Below, piece by piece: positions 1 to 7,780 of a stretch of DNA of 34,120 bases. This stretch comes from Candidatus Falkowbacteria bacterium RIFOXYC2_FULL_36_12 (GTDB taxonomy: Bacteria; Patescibacteriota; Patescibacteriia; UBA11705), in NCBI GenBank assembly GCA_001778235.1, contig MFGJ01000006.1, positions 162,092 to 196,211 of the forward strand, in the 5' to 3' direction. Each line of letters starts with the position of its first letter. Position 1 is the stretch's first letter. The notes under the pieces were generated by a model that saw only the letters and a program-made list of their open reading frames with translations, was not told the DNA's origin and made no database searches. Both the position numbers and the translations under genes were made by a program.

Positions 1-1
1 A

Positions 2-733
2 ACCGCACAATCAAAATCTGATATTGGTTCTGTCCAATCAAGAATAATGTTATTTGAGGATAAAACAAAAATAAATAGTTTAGGCAACAAGATTCATTTT
101 CTAGGTTTTGGTTATAGCGGAGAATATAAACAAGAATATTCCGGACAAGAAGTCTCGGCTGAAATTGTCTATCCATCTGGTTGTTCTGTTTTAGTTCCAT
201 CTGAAGTTTTTGAAAAAATTGGCAGGTTTACACCTGAATTTTTTATGTATCATGATGATATGGAACTTGGTTTGAAAATCAGATTGCTTGGTTTGAAAAA
301 TTATATTGCATTTAACTCTGTTATATTTCACAAATATGAATTTTCAAGGAGCATTGCTAAATATTACTGGATGGAACGAAATCGTCTAATTGTTTGGGCT
401 ATGATATTTAAGTTTCCAACTTTGATTTTGTGGTGGCCTGCTTGGCTGGTTATGGAAATCGGTTTGAATATTTTTGCGATTAAGGGTGGTTGGTGGCGAG
501 AAAAATTCAAAGTGTACAAATGGTTTTTGAATTGGGAGAATTTGAATGATTTATTGAATTGGAGAGAAAAAGCTCTGCAACTACGAAAAGTCGGTGATCG
601 AGAAATTATTCGTGGGTTTAGTGGAAAAATTGAGTTTCAGGATAGTGATGTTGATAATTGGGTGGTTCAAAAAATTGCAAACCCAATTTTTAATATATAT
701 TTTCAAATAAGTAAATTTTTAATATTTTGGTAA
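2..733 (+). CDS. Glycosyltransferase family 2, C-terminal part (5' truncated by window edge)
   Basis: Frame is open upstream of the ATG at 47 to the window edge (TAQSKSDIGSVQSRI-MLFEDK...); YHDDMELGLKIRLLGLK acidic motif typical of GT2, followed by a hydrophobic segment. Confidence 0.75.
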   Translation, partial: TAQSKSDIGSVQSRIMLFEDKTKINSLGNKIHFLGFGYSGEYKQEYSGQEVSAEIVYPSGCSVLVPSEVFEKIGRFTPEFFMYHDDMELGLKIRLLGLKNYIAFNSVIFHKYEFSRSIAKYYWMERNRLIVWAMIFKFPTLILWWPAWLVMEIGLNIFAIKGGWWREKFKVYKWFLNWENLNDLLNWREKALQLRKVGDREIIRGFSGKIEFQDSDVDNWVVQKIANPIFNIYFQISKFLIFW

Positions 734-757
734 AATTGATTTTTTAATTGTAAATAT

Positions 758-1897
758 ATGAAAATAGCTCAAGTTGTTTGTACTTTGCCACCATATGGTG
801 GTGGTATTGGTGTGGTGGCCTATCATTATGCCCGGAATTTGACACTAAAAGGACATGAAGTCACGGTTTATATTCCGAAATCAACAAAATCTGTTCAAAA
901 AATTGATTATGAATATCAGGTCAAGCAGTTATGCCCAGTATTGAAAAGTGGTAATGCTGCTATTTTGCCACAATTATTTTGGAAATTGTGGAAGTACGAT
1001 ATTGTACATTTGCATTTTCCTTTTTTCGGGGCTGCTTTTTTTGTTTTTTTATTGAAGATGATTAGAGGTAAGAAAATGAAGCTCGTCAGTAATTATCATA
1101 TGGATGTAATAGGTGCTGGAGTGAAGAAAAGTTTTTTCAGTTTTTATAATAAATACTTGTTGAATTGTGTCGTGAAATTCAGTGACAAAATTATTGTTTC
1201 ATCGATAGATTATATTGAGAACTCGAATTTACGAGAATATTATCATAAACAACCTGATAAATTTATTGCAATTCCATTTGGCGTTGACGAGAGGTACATG
1301 CCACAAAAGAAAAATCCAAGTTTGATGTCAAAATATTGTTTTTCATCATTGGATAAAATAATTGGTTTTGTTGGCGGACTTGATTCTGCACATTATTTCA
1401 AAGGAGTGAATTATTTGATTACGGCCATTAGTAAAATCAATGACCAAAATATTAAGCTACTGATTGTCGGTGAGGGAAATCTGAAGAAAAAATACATTGA
1501 ACAAGCAAAGTTATTAGGAGTTGAGTCTCGAGTAATTTTTACGGGATATGTACCAAATGAAATTTTACCTGAACATTATAATTTATTTGATGTTTTTGTC
1601 TTGCCATCGGTTGATAAATCAGAATCTTTTGGTTTGGTTTTGCTAGAAGCAATGGCTTGTGGGAAGCCATTGGTAGCCTCAAACTTAAAAGGTGTTAGGT
1701 CAGTGGTAATTCCTGGTGAAAACGGATTATTGGTTGAGCCAAAAAATGCTCAAGATATTGTTGATAAGGTAATGCATATTTTGAAAGATAAAAGACTTTA
1801 TGAACAATTTGGATTAAATGGGGTGAGATTAACTGAAGAAAAATATCGTTGGTCGGTTGTTGTTGACCATGTACTCGAGGTCTATAATAAAATATAG
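758..1897 (+). CDS. Glycosyltransferase family 4
   Basis: N-term PPYGGGIGVVAYHYARNL; C-term FVLPSVDKSESFGLVLLEAMACGKPLVAS, a GT4 E(x7)E motif. Confidence 0.9.
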   Translation: MKIAQVVCTLPPYGGGIGVVAYHYARNLTLKGHEVTVYIPKSTKSVQKIDYEYQVKQLCPVLKSGNAAILPQLFWKLWKYDIVHLHFPFFGAAFFVFLLKMIRGKKMKLVSNYHMDVIGAGVKKSFFSFYNKYLLNCVVKFSDKIIVSSIDYIENSNLREYYHKQPDKFIAIPFGVDERYMPQKKNPSLMSKYCFSSLDKIIGFVGGLDSAHYFKGVNYLITAISKINDQNIKLLIVGEGNLKKKYIEQAKLLGVESRVIFTGYVPNEILPEHYNLFDVFVLPSVDKSESFGLVLLEAMACGKPLVASNLKGVRSVVIPGENGLLVEPKNAQDIVDKVMHILKDKRLYEQFGLNGVRLTEEKYRWSVVVDHVLEVYNKI

Positions 1898-1921
1898 ACT
1901 ATTTTAATAGTTTTTTTCAAT

Positions 1922-3124
1922 ATGAAAATTGCTGTAATTTCCAATTTATTTGAACCATATCAGCGTGGAGGAGCAGAGAAAATAGCCAAAATTATGGCTG
2001 ATACCTTGGCAGAAAATCACGATGTTTTTGTAGTCTCATCAAAACCTTTTGTCACGCTAGATTCATTTAAAACATCAATGGATAGCTATCAAGCTTCATT
2101 TGGCAAGGAAATAAAGGTTTATAGATATTATCCTCTTAATCTTTTTTATTATTTAAATGATTTCAAATATCCGGCGATTATTCGTTTATTCTGGCATATT
2201 ATAGATGTATTTAATTGGGACTCGGCAAATCAAATCGCGAAAATTCTTGAAGCTGAAAAACCGGAAATTGTTATTTGTCACAATTTAAAAGGTCTTGGTT
2301 ACATGTTGCCTAGGAAATTAAAGAAAATGAATATTAAACAAATATTGGTTCTGCATGATGTGCAATATGCTGTGCCATCAGGATTAATCATAAAAGATCG
2401 GGAAAATAGTTTTGCCTCTGATGGATTATTTACAGGCTGGTATCAAGACATAAATAAATTATTACTAAAAAATATTGATATTTTGATTTCACCTTCAAAG
2501 TGGTTAGGTGATTTTTATAAAGAAAAAGGATTTTGGTTGGATAAAAAAATTGAAATATTAAATAATCCGATTAAAGTTGATGAAAAATTGATTATAAAAA
2601 AAACAACTTTTGATAATAAAAAAATTAACTATTTATTTGTTGGACAATTGGAAACCCATAAAGGGATTGAATTGATTTTGAAGCAATTTGAAAATAAAAA
2701 TGATATACTTCAGGTTGTTGGTGATGGTACGAGGTTTAATGAACTCAAAACAAAATATAATAAAATAAATATTATTTTTCATGGTAAAATGGAAAATAGT
2801 AAGTTGAAAGAACTTTATAGCCAGGCTGATTATGTGATTGTGCCATCTGTGTGTTATGAAAATTCACCGACTGTGATTTATGAAGCTTTTAATCAAGGGA
2901 TCCCGGTAATAGCCTCAAATATTGGAGGCATTCCTGAATTGGTTGCTCATAATCAAACTGGTTGGTTGTTTGAGGCTGGAGATAGTATTTCGTTGCAAAA
3001 AGCATTAGAAAATTCAGCAAAAACAGTAAATTATGAGGCTATGCAACAAAACTGCTTGAAAAAAGTCAGGGAATTTGATATAATAAAATACAATGAAAAG
3101 TTGAACAATTTATTGAAATCATAA
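1922..3124 (+). CDS. Glycosyltransferase family 4
   Basis: N-term NLFEPYQRGGAEKIAK; C-term IVPSVCYENSPTVIYEAFNQGIPVIASNIGGIPELV. Confidence 0.9.
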   Translation: MKIAVISNLFEPYQRGGAEKIAKIMADTLAENHDVFVVSSKPFVTLDSFKTSMDSYQASFGKEIKVYRYYPLNLFYYLNDFKYPAIIRLFWHIIDVFNWDSANQIAKILEAEKPEIVICHNLKGLGYMLPRKLKKMNIKQILVLHDVQYAVPSGLIIKDRENSFASDGLFTGWYQDINKLLLKNIDILISPSKWLGDFYKEKGFWLDKKIEILNNPIKVDEKLIIKKTTFDNKKINYLFVGQLETHKGIELILKQFENKNDILQVVGDGTRFNELKTKYNKINIIFHGKMENSKLKELYSQADYVIVPSVCYENSPTVIYEAFNQGIPVIASNIGGIPELVAHNQTGWLFEAGDSISLQKALENSAKTVNYEAMQQNCLKKVREFDIIKYNEKLNNLLKS

Positions 3125-3233
3125 AAGTATTTGTGGTAGGGGTCATGGGGGTGTAGTGTCAACGGTTAGCACGAAGGTCTCCAAAACCTTTTGTCTGGGT
3201 TCGAATCCTAGCACCCCTGCCACAAGTACTTTT
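3123..3233 (+). repeat. 20-bp inverted repeat flanking tRNA-Trp (arms 3123-3142 and 3214-3233)
   Basis: aaaagtatttgtggtagggg against cccctgccacaagtactttt: 18 Watson-Crick pairs plus 2 G-U; followed by a T run. Confidence 0.85.
3147..3222 (+). tRNA. tRNA-Trp (anticodon CCA), CCA end encoded
   Basis: Cloverleaf folded by eye: acceptor GGGGGTG/CACCCCT, D arm GTGT/GCAC, anticodon arm AAGGT-CTCCAAA-ACCTT, T arm CTGGG-TTCGAAT-CCTAG, discriminator G, then CCA. Confidence 0.95.
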
Positions 3234-3265
3234 TGTTTAGATTTAGGTTGTTTTTGCAATTGTAA

Positions 3266-3294
3266 TTGACTTTTATTGTTAATTAGCTTATAAT
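3266..3294 (+). promoter_or_regulatory. Sigma70-type promoter: TTGACT-N17-TATAAT
   Basis: -35 at 3266-3271, -10 at 3289-3294, spacer 17 nt, upstream of the 3399 ORF. Confidence 0.7.
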
Positions 3295-3329
3295 ATCAAA
3301 TCAAAATCAGTTTTCACATGAAGCAGTGA

Positions 3330-3392
3330 GTTCTTGTACCCGAACAAGGAACAAAGCCAGGGTTAATTTTTCAACTTTGGCACTAGAGGAGG
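3330..3392 (+). promoter_or_regulatory. Structured 5' leader: two consecutive hairpins then Shine-Dalgarno
   Basis: Hairpin 1 GTTCTTGT-ACCCGA-ACAAGGAAC (3330-3352); hairpin 2 GCCAGGGTT-AATTTTTC-AACTTTGGC (3356-3381); SD AGAGGAGG 3385-3392. Confidence 0.6.
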
Positions 3393-3398
3393 TCAAAG

Positions 3399-3719
3399 AT
3401 GCTAATGCCGTATGAAGTTATTGTAAGTGTGTTTGATGATGGGACTCTGGCTGCCAGTGGAAAAAGTACTGATGAAGGTGACCACAGTGGTTGGTATAAG
3501 TTTAGAACAGAACTTCAAATGCCGGTTGAACTTGGTGATTATGTTATCTTGTCTGTGGCGGGGAATGAAGTACCATTTGATTTTGATGAACATGCCAATT
3601 GGGGTTGGAATAATGTAAAAAAGGTCTATGAATTAAGGCTAACAATTTCTAAGCATTATAAGCGAATTGTTGCAAGAGAAGATTTTGACTCTGATCATAA
3701 TTGGAAACGCGTAAAGTAG
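3399..3719 (+). CDS. Hypothetical protein (106 aa)
   Basis: ATG after AGAGGAGG, promoter upstream, terminator overlapping the stop; no family recognised. Confidence 0.75.
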   Translation: MLMPYEVIVSVFDDGTLAASGKSTDEGDHSGWYKFRTELQMPVELGDYVILSVAGNEVPFDFDEHANWGWNNVKKVYELRLTISKHYKRIVAREDFDSDHNWKRVK

Positions 3720-3738
3720 ATATTAATCTACTTTTTTT
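3715..3738 (+). terminator. Rho-independent terminator
   Basis: AGTAGAT-ATTA-ATCTACT followed by a T tract; overlaps the stop of the 3399 ORF. Confidence 0.75.
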
Positions 3739-3753
3739 ATTTTAGTCATGATA

Positions 3754-3781
3754 TTGACAAAGTATATATTTATGATAATAT
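3754..3781 (+). promoter_or_regulatory. Putative promoter TTGACA-N16-TAATAT
   Basis: Perfect -35 with a weaker -10 upstream of the 3813 ORF. Confidence 0.5.
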
Positions 3782-3812
3782 TTCATATTACCTCTAGCCA
3801 AGAAGGGAGGTC

Positions 3813-4163
3813 ATGATGTCTGTTCAAAATCATTTAGACAATCCATTTGTTGTGATTGAAGTTAGTGGAAAACTTGGGTTTAAAGATGGTAAACCGGCCA
3901 AAACTCGTACTTTTAAATGTCAAAAGCAAATTAAAATGGATTCAAGACTTCTAGTTGCCCCAAATCCACCATTTATCTATACTTTGAAAGTCGGTAGTGA
4001 AAGTGTGGATTTTCAGCGTCTAACGCCGAGCTGTAATATTGTAGAGGATGACAATCGGTTGCATGTTGTTGTTGAGCCTCATCTCGGTATGCAGCAGGCG
4101 GTCTATGAAATGCTAACATGTTATAATTCTGGCTGGAATGTCGTTTGGGAGCAAGAGGGGTAG
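3813..4163 (+). CDS. Hypothetical protein (116 aa; ATG at 3813 or 3816)
   Basis: Strong SD AAGGGAGGT just upstream; no family recognised. Confidence 0.7.
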   Translation: MMSVQNHLDNPFVVIEVSGKLGFKDGKPAKTRTFKCQKQIKMDSRLLVAPNPPFIYTLKVGSESVDFQRLTPSCNIVEDDNRLHVVVEPHLGMQQAVYEMLTCYNSGWNVVWEQEG

Positions 4164-4252
4164 GGATTTGCATATGAACGAATTATGAAGTATTGATGTA
4201 ATTCTAAATCATCCTGTCGGAAAAAGGTGTTGATTGTTTCAGTACAACTATT

Positions 4253-4326
4253 ACGAGTAATGGAGTTGATCATTTTAGCCGAATTTCAATTGAAAAAGAA
4301 TTTAGGACGATATTACTCGTTCTTTT
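4253..4326 (+). terminator. Possible terminator or structured RNA end
   Basis: 9-bp inverted repeat ACGAGTAAT (4253-4261) / ATTACTCGT (4312-4320) followed by TCTTTTTT; 50-nt loop. Confidence 0.35.
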
Positions 4327-4338
4327 TTAATATAAATT

Positions 4339-4367
4339 TTGATATCATATAAACTTTTTGCTATAAT
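4339..4367 (+). promoter_or_regulatory. Promoter TTGATA-N17-TATAAT
   Basis: -35 4339-4344, -10 4362-4367, 17-nt spacer, 28 nt before the ATG at 4396. Confidence 0.7.
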
Positions 4368-4395
4368 AAGAATATAAAAATAAATACAAATATTT

Positions 4396-5442
4396 ATGAA
4401 TTATAAAAAGGTTCAAATTGGTTTTTTTCTTGGGCTTTTATTGCTCGTGCTTGTAATTAATTTCATGGTTTTTCTGCCATATTTGTATGCTTTGATTTTC
4501 GCCGCTATGCTGGTGGTTATTTTCGATCCATTGTATCAGAAAATGCTTAAATTTAGAGTTTGTAAAAAATTCCCTAGTTTGACATCGTTTATAGTCGTTT
4601 TACTGGTATTATTAATAATCCTGATTCCATTAGTCTCTCTCGGATTTTTAATGGTGAAAGAAGCAACTCAACTATACTCAACGGTCATTTCTGGTCAAAC
4701 AAGTTATTCTCTGATTGCTAAAATTGAAGAATCCATACACTCCTATTTTCCAACATTAAACATTGATTTGGTTTCAGATTTTGCTGATTATAGTAAGCAG
4801 GCATTAAATTTCCTGATAACAAATTTAGGACAAATATTTTCAAATGTAGCTGGAGCTGTGTTTAGTTTCTTTATAATGTTATTTGCTTTATACTATTTCT
4901 TGAAAGATGGACATAAATTGAAACAAAGATTAATTGTATTTAGCCCGCTTAATGATAAATATGACAAGAGAATTTTTGAGAAATTATGGTTGGCAGTGAA
5001 TTCAGTTATTCGGGGAACATTGCTAGTAGCCTTGATTCAGGGATTGCTGGCTGGTTTAGGGTTTTTAATTTTTGGTGTGCCAAATCCGGTTTTACTTGGC
5101 GCCATTACTATAATAGCAGCACTAGTTCCGGTTGGTGGTACTGCGGTAGTTGTTATTCCAGCAATCTTATATTTGTTTTTGACAGGTCAATTTTTTGCTG
5201 GTTTTGGTATGCTGATTTGGGGATTTTTCTTGGTGGGAATGATTGATAATTTTCTAAGACCAAAGTTGCTTGAAAAGGATATCAAGCTACATCCGTTTTT
5301 AATATTTATTTCCGCACTTGGTGGAATTGCGGTTTTTGGAGTTTTTGGTTTTATTCTCGGGCCGTTAATTTTAAGCTTGTTATTTGCCTTGCTGGATATT
5401 TACCAGGAGGAGTTTCATCAGTATATTGTGAAGAGTCGGTAG
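4396..5442 (+). CDS. AI-2E family transporter / PerM-like permease
   Basis: Multi-TM protein with GVPNPVLLGAITIIAALVPVGGTAVVVIPA and DNFLRPKLLEKDIKLHPFLIFISALGGIAVFGVFGFILGPLI, typical of the family. Confidence 0.9.
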   Translation: MNYKKVQIGFFLGLLLLVLVINFMVFLPYLYALIFAAMLVVIFDPLYQKMLKFRVCKKFPSLTSFIVVLLVLLIILIPLVSLGFLMVKEATQLYSTVISGQTSYSLIAKIEESIHSYFPTLNIDLVSDFADYSKQALNFLITNLGQIFSNVAGAVFSFFIMLFALYYFLKDGHKLKQRLIVFSPLNDKYDKRIFEKLWLAVNSVIRGTLLVALIQGLLAGLGFLIFGVPNPVLLGAITIIAALVPVGGTAVVVIPAILYLFLTGQFFAGFGMLIWGFFLVGMIDNFLRPKLLEKDIKLHPFLIFISALGGIAVFGVFGFILGPLILSLLFALLDIYQEEFHQYIVKSR

Positions 5443-5525
5443 TTTTAAAGTTTTCTGAATTGACACTAGGGGAAGGGATAAAAAAAAATTTATTAAGGAA
5501 TTAAATTTGAATTTTGTAGAATTAT

Positions 5526-5612
5526 ACCCTGAAATCCATCTTCGTTAAAACTTCCGACTACGCTCTTTTGGGAGCTTCGACGGACAAGTCGATGGACAAG
5601 TAAATTCAGGGT
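5526..5612 (+). repeat. Palindrome-family copy ACCCTGAA...TTCAGGGT with about 71-nt insert in the loop
   Basis: Arms 5526-5533 and 5605-5612; the loop contains a segment similar to 7670-7722. Confidence 0.6.
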
Positions 5613-5646
5613 GAGAAGTGGGAGATCCTGAAAACAGTACCCGGAG

Positions 5647-5667
5647 ATCCTGAAACAAGTTCAGGAT
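5647..5667 (+). repeat. Palindrome-family copy ATCCTGAA-ACAAG-TTCAGGAT
   Basis: 8-bp perfect arms, ACAAG loop, followed by GACGAGTG tail. Confidence 0.8.
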
Positions 5668-5686
5668 GACGAGTGTAGGGTTCAGG

Positions 5687-5737
5687 GTGACGAGTGAGTG
5701 ATGGTGACGAGTGAGTGATGGTGACGAGTGAGTGGTG
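5687..5737 (+). repeat. Tandem repeat, 17-bp unit gtgacgagtgagtgatg x3
   Basis: Units at 5687-5703, 5704-5720 and 5721-5737 (last with one mismatch). Confidence 0.9.
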
Positions 5738-5810
5738 GTGTGAGAAATAAGTATGAGTTATAGGAATAAATAATTAATAGTTATTGATAAAAATTTTATA
5801 TTAAAAAACT

Positions 5811-7532
5811 ATGGCATTACCTATGGAGCAAATACAACCCAGGGAGGGACTTTTTGAAAAATTTGTAAAAGCGGTTGACGAACATATTGTGGATGTTGAG
5901 ACTGTTTCTGAAGGAAATAGAGATAAATTAGCTAATATTCAGGGAAATGCGTTTGGTGTGGAAAATGTTTTAATTGATCGTTGTGATCCTCCGGTAATTG
6001 TTGAATCTCTAGCTTTTGAAGCTGGCAGATCAATTGTTTTAATTGGTCCTAATGGTTCAGGTAAATCCACGATTTTTGATGCAATCATGGAAAAAGCAGA
6101 CGCTAGATTTAATCTCAAACAGGGTAAAGGCGCTTTGGTCTTTGGAAAACCTGTGCACATGAGAGACAGATTGAGAATTTCACGATTAAACCAAGAAGAA
6201 ATTCTTGAACCTATAAAGGATGTTCCAGCTGGTGATGTCTTGGATATGGCGGTTGAAAAATTTAAAACTGAATTTGAGGTAGATTGGATGGATGATAATA
6301 AATATGACCAAAATTTGGCCAATGAAGAAGCAAGGCAGAGAATTGAAGAACTTCGAGGGCAGATTGTGGATTTATTTGATATGAAAGAATTTTTGGTGAC
6401 TGAAGTTGGCAAATTAAGTGGAGGAGAGAGAACAAAATTATCAATTTTTATGGTTCTTTTGAGTGAACCTGACATATTATTGCTTGATGAACCAACAAAT
6501 CATCTTGACCTTGAGAGTATTGCCAAACTGGCGGCATTATTTAAAAAATATAATGAGGCTGGTGTGTCAATTGCCAATGTTTCACATGTTCATTGGTATC
6601 TGGAGCAAGCAGGAAATGGTGGAGTAATTGAAATTCAAATGGATGGAAAACAAAGGACTGTGAAAAAATCAAATTCTCCTTATATAAAGTTTATCAAAGA
6701 CCAATCAAGGTCAGAATTTACAACTATTGAAAAACCGCTTGAATGGGCTTGCAAAGACAATGTAAAAGCTGGCGATCACATCACAACCATGACTGAAATA
6801 ATTACAGTGCCAGATTCTCCACTGATTGATATTGAAATGGATGGATTGCATGCTGGTGAAGTCTGGGTTTTGAGTGGAAATAATGGTTCTGGAAAAACAA
6901 AATTAATGGAAGCCATTGCTGATAAAAAGAAAAGACGGGGACTGTTTGTAAAAGAAAAAGGAGTTAATATTGCCTATATGCCACAATTTTGGCCAAAAGA
7001 AGTGGCTGAAGGTACAGTAGAGGAATTTTATTACTGGATTCAAGATCAAATTAATCCAAATTCTCCTCTTGTGGCAAAACATTTATCTGATGCAGCTAGA
7101 GATATTGGATTTACACGCCAAGGCAAATCAGAAAGACTGGATAAAAGTTTCTTGCACAAGAAATTGAGTGCTTTTTCAGGTGGTGAACAGAGATTGTTGT
7201 GGTTTTTAGCAGTTTCAACTTTTCCTGAAGTTGATTCCTTGTTCCTCGACGAACCAACAAATCATATGGATAAAAATCTTCAGCAGTTTGTAATAGATGC
7301 AATAAGATCATTTGAAGGTTCTGTAGTGATGTCAACTCATGATATAAAGTTACTTGAAGCAATCACTGAAAGTATCGGACACAAAGTTGGCTCATCGGTC
7401 AAGGCCAAAAATATGGTATTGGATAAAAAAGATGGTAAAACAACAATATCCAATTCTGAAGATAATCCTGTAGAATATATGAAAAAGAAACTGATTGCAG
7501 CTCAAAATGCAGCTAAAAAATTCAAAATTTAG
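5811..7532 (+). CDS. ABC-F-like duplicated ATP-binding cassette protein
   Basis: Two NBDs: GPNGSGKST / LSGGERTKLSIFMVLLSEPDILLLDEPTNHLDLE and SGNNGSGKTK / FSGGEQRLLWFLAVSTFPEVDSLFLDEPTNHMD; no TM segments. Confidence 0.85.
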   Translation: MALPMEQIQPREGLFEKFVKAVDEHIVDVETVSEGNRDKLANIQGNAFGVENVLIDRCDPPVIVESLAFEAGRSIVLIGPNGSGKSTIFDAIMEKADARFNLKQGKGALVFGKPVHMRDRLRISRLNQEEILEPIKDVPAGDVLDMAVEKFKTEFEVDWMDDNKYDQNLANEEARQRIEELRGQIVDLFDMKEFLVTEVGKLSGGERTKLSIFMVLLSEPDILLLDEPTNHLDLESIAKLAALFKKYNEAGVSIANVSHVHWYLEQAGNGGVIEIQMDGKQRTVKKSNSPYIKFIKDQSRSEFTTIEKPLEWACKDNVKAGDHITTMTEIITVPDSPLIDIEMDGLHAGEVWVLSGNNGSGKTKLMEAIADKKKRRGLFVKEKGVNIAYMPQFWPKEVAEGTVEEFYYWIQDQINPNSPLVAKHLSDAARDIGFTRQGKSERLDKSFLHKKLSAFSGGEQRLLWFLAVSTFPEVDSLFLDEPTNHMDKNLQQFVIDAIRSFEGSVVMSTHDIKLLEAITESIGHKVGSSVKAKNMVLDKKDGKTTISNSEDNPVEYMKKKLIAAQNAAKKFKI

Positions 7533-7553
7533 TTAAATATCGTCCCCAAATAG

Positions 7554-7587
7554 GCTCTGTAAAAAATTTGTAAATCAGAGCTTTTTT
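7554..7587 (+). terminator. Rho-independent terminator
   Basis: GCTCTG ... CAGAGC followed by TTTTTT, downstream of the ABC gene. Confidence 0.65.
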
Positions 7588-7669
7588 GATATAATAAAAT
7601 GTAGTTATTTAGGATGAAAAAGTGTTTTTCATGAATAGCGAATTTGCCACCTGCCTACGATGACTTCAG

Positions 7670-7722
7670 CTTCCTCCTGCGCTCTTTAGAGCTTCGGTGG
7701 ACAGGTCAGCAGACAAGCGAAT
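7670..7722 (+). repeat. Intergenic repeat related to 5551-5605
   Basis: cttcctcctgcgctctttagagcttcggtggacaggtcagcagacaagcgaat aligns with cttccgactacgctcttttgggagcttcgacggacaagtcgatggacaagtaaat; contains palindrome GCTCTTTAGAGC. Confidence 0.7.
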
Positions 7723-7780
7723 CCACGAATTGAGTTGAAGTTTGTATTTGTGTTTTTGTTGGGATTAAATAGTAAAAGAT

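Noticed and set aside
3147-3222. tRNA-Trp as an integration site of a mobile island
   Set aside because: No integrase gene and no direct repeat of the tRNA 3' end was seen downstream; the flanking complementarity is inverted, not direct.
4986-5246. 86-aa plus-strand ORF within the permease
   Set aside because: Out-of-frame translation of the transporter; Ser/Gly/Trp/Cys-rich as expected from a shifted frame.
5687-5737. Short direct repeats as a CRISPR array
   Set aside because: Units are contiguous with no unique spacers and no cas genes are present; a simple tandem repeat. The same applies to 16335-16397.
5939-6475. 178-aa minus-strand ORF inside the ABC gene
   Set aside because: Antisense to clear NBD coding sequence; low-complexity composition with no domain motifs.
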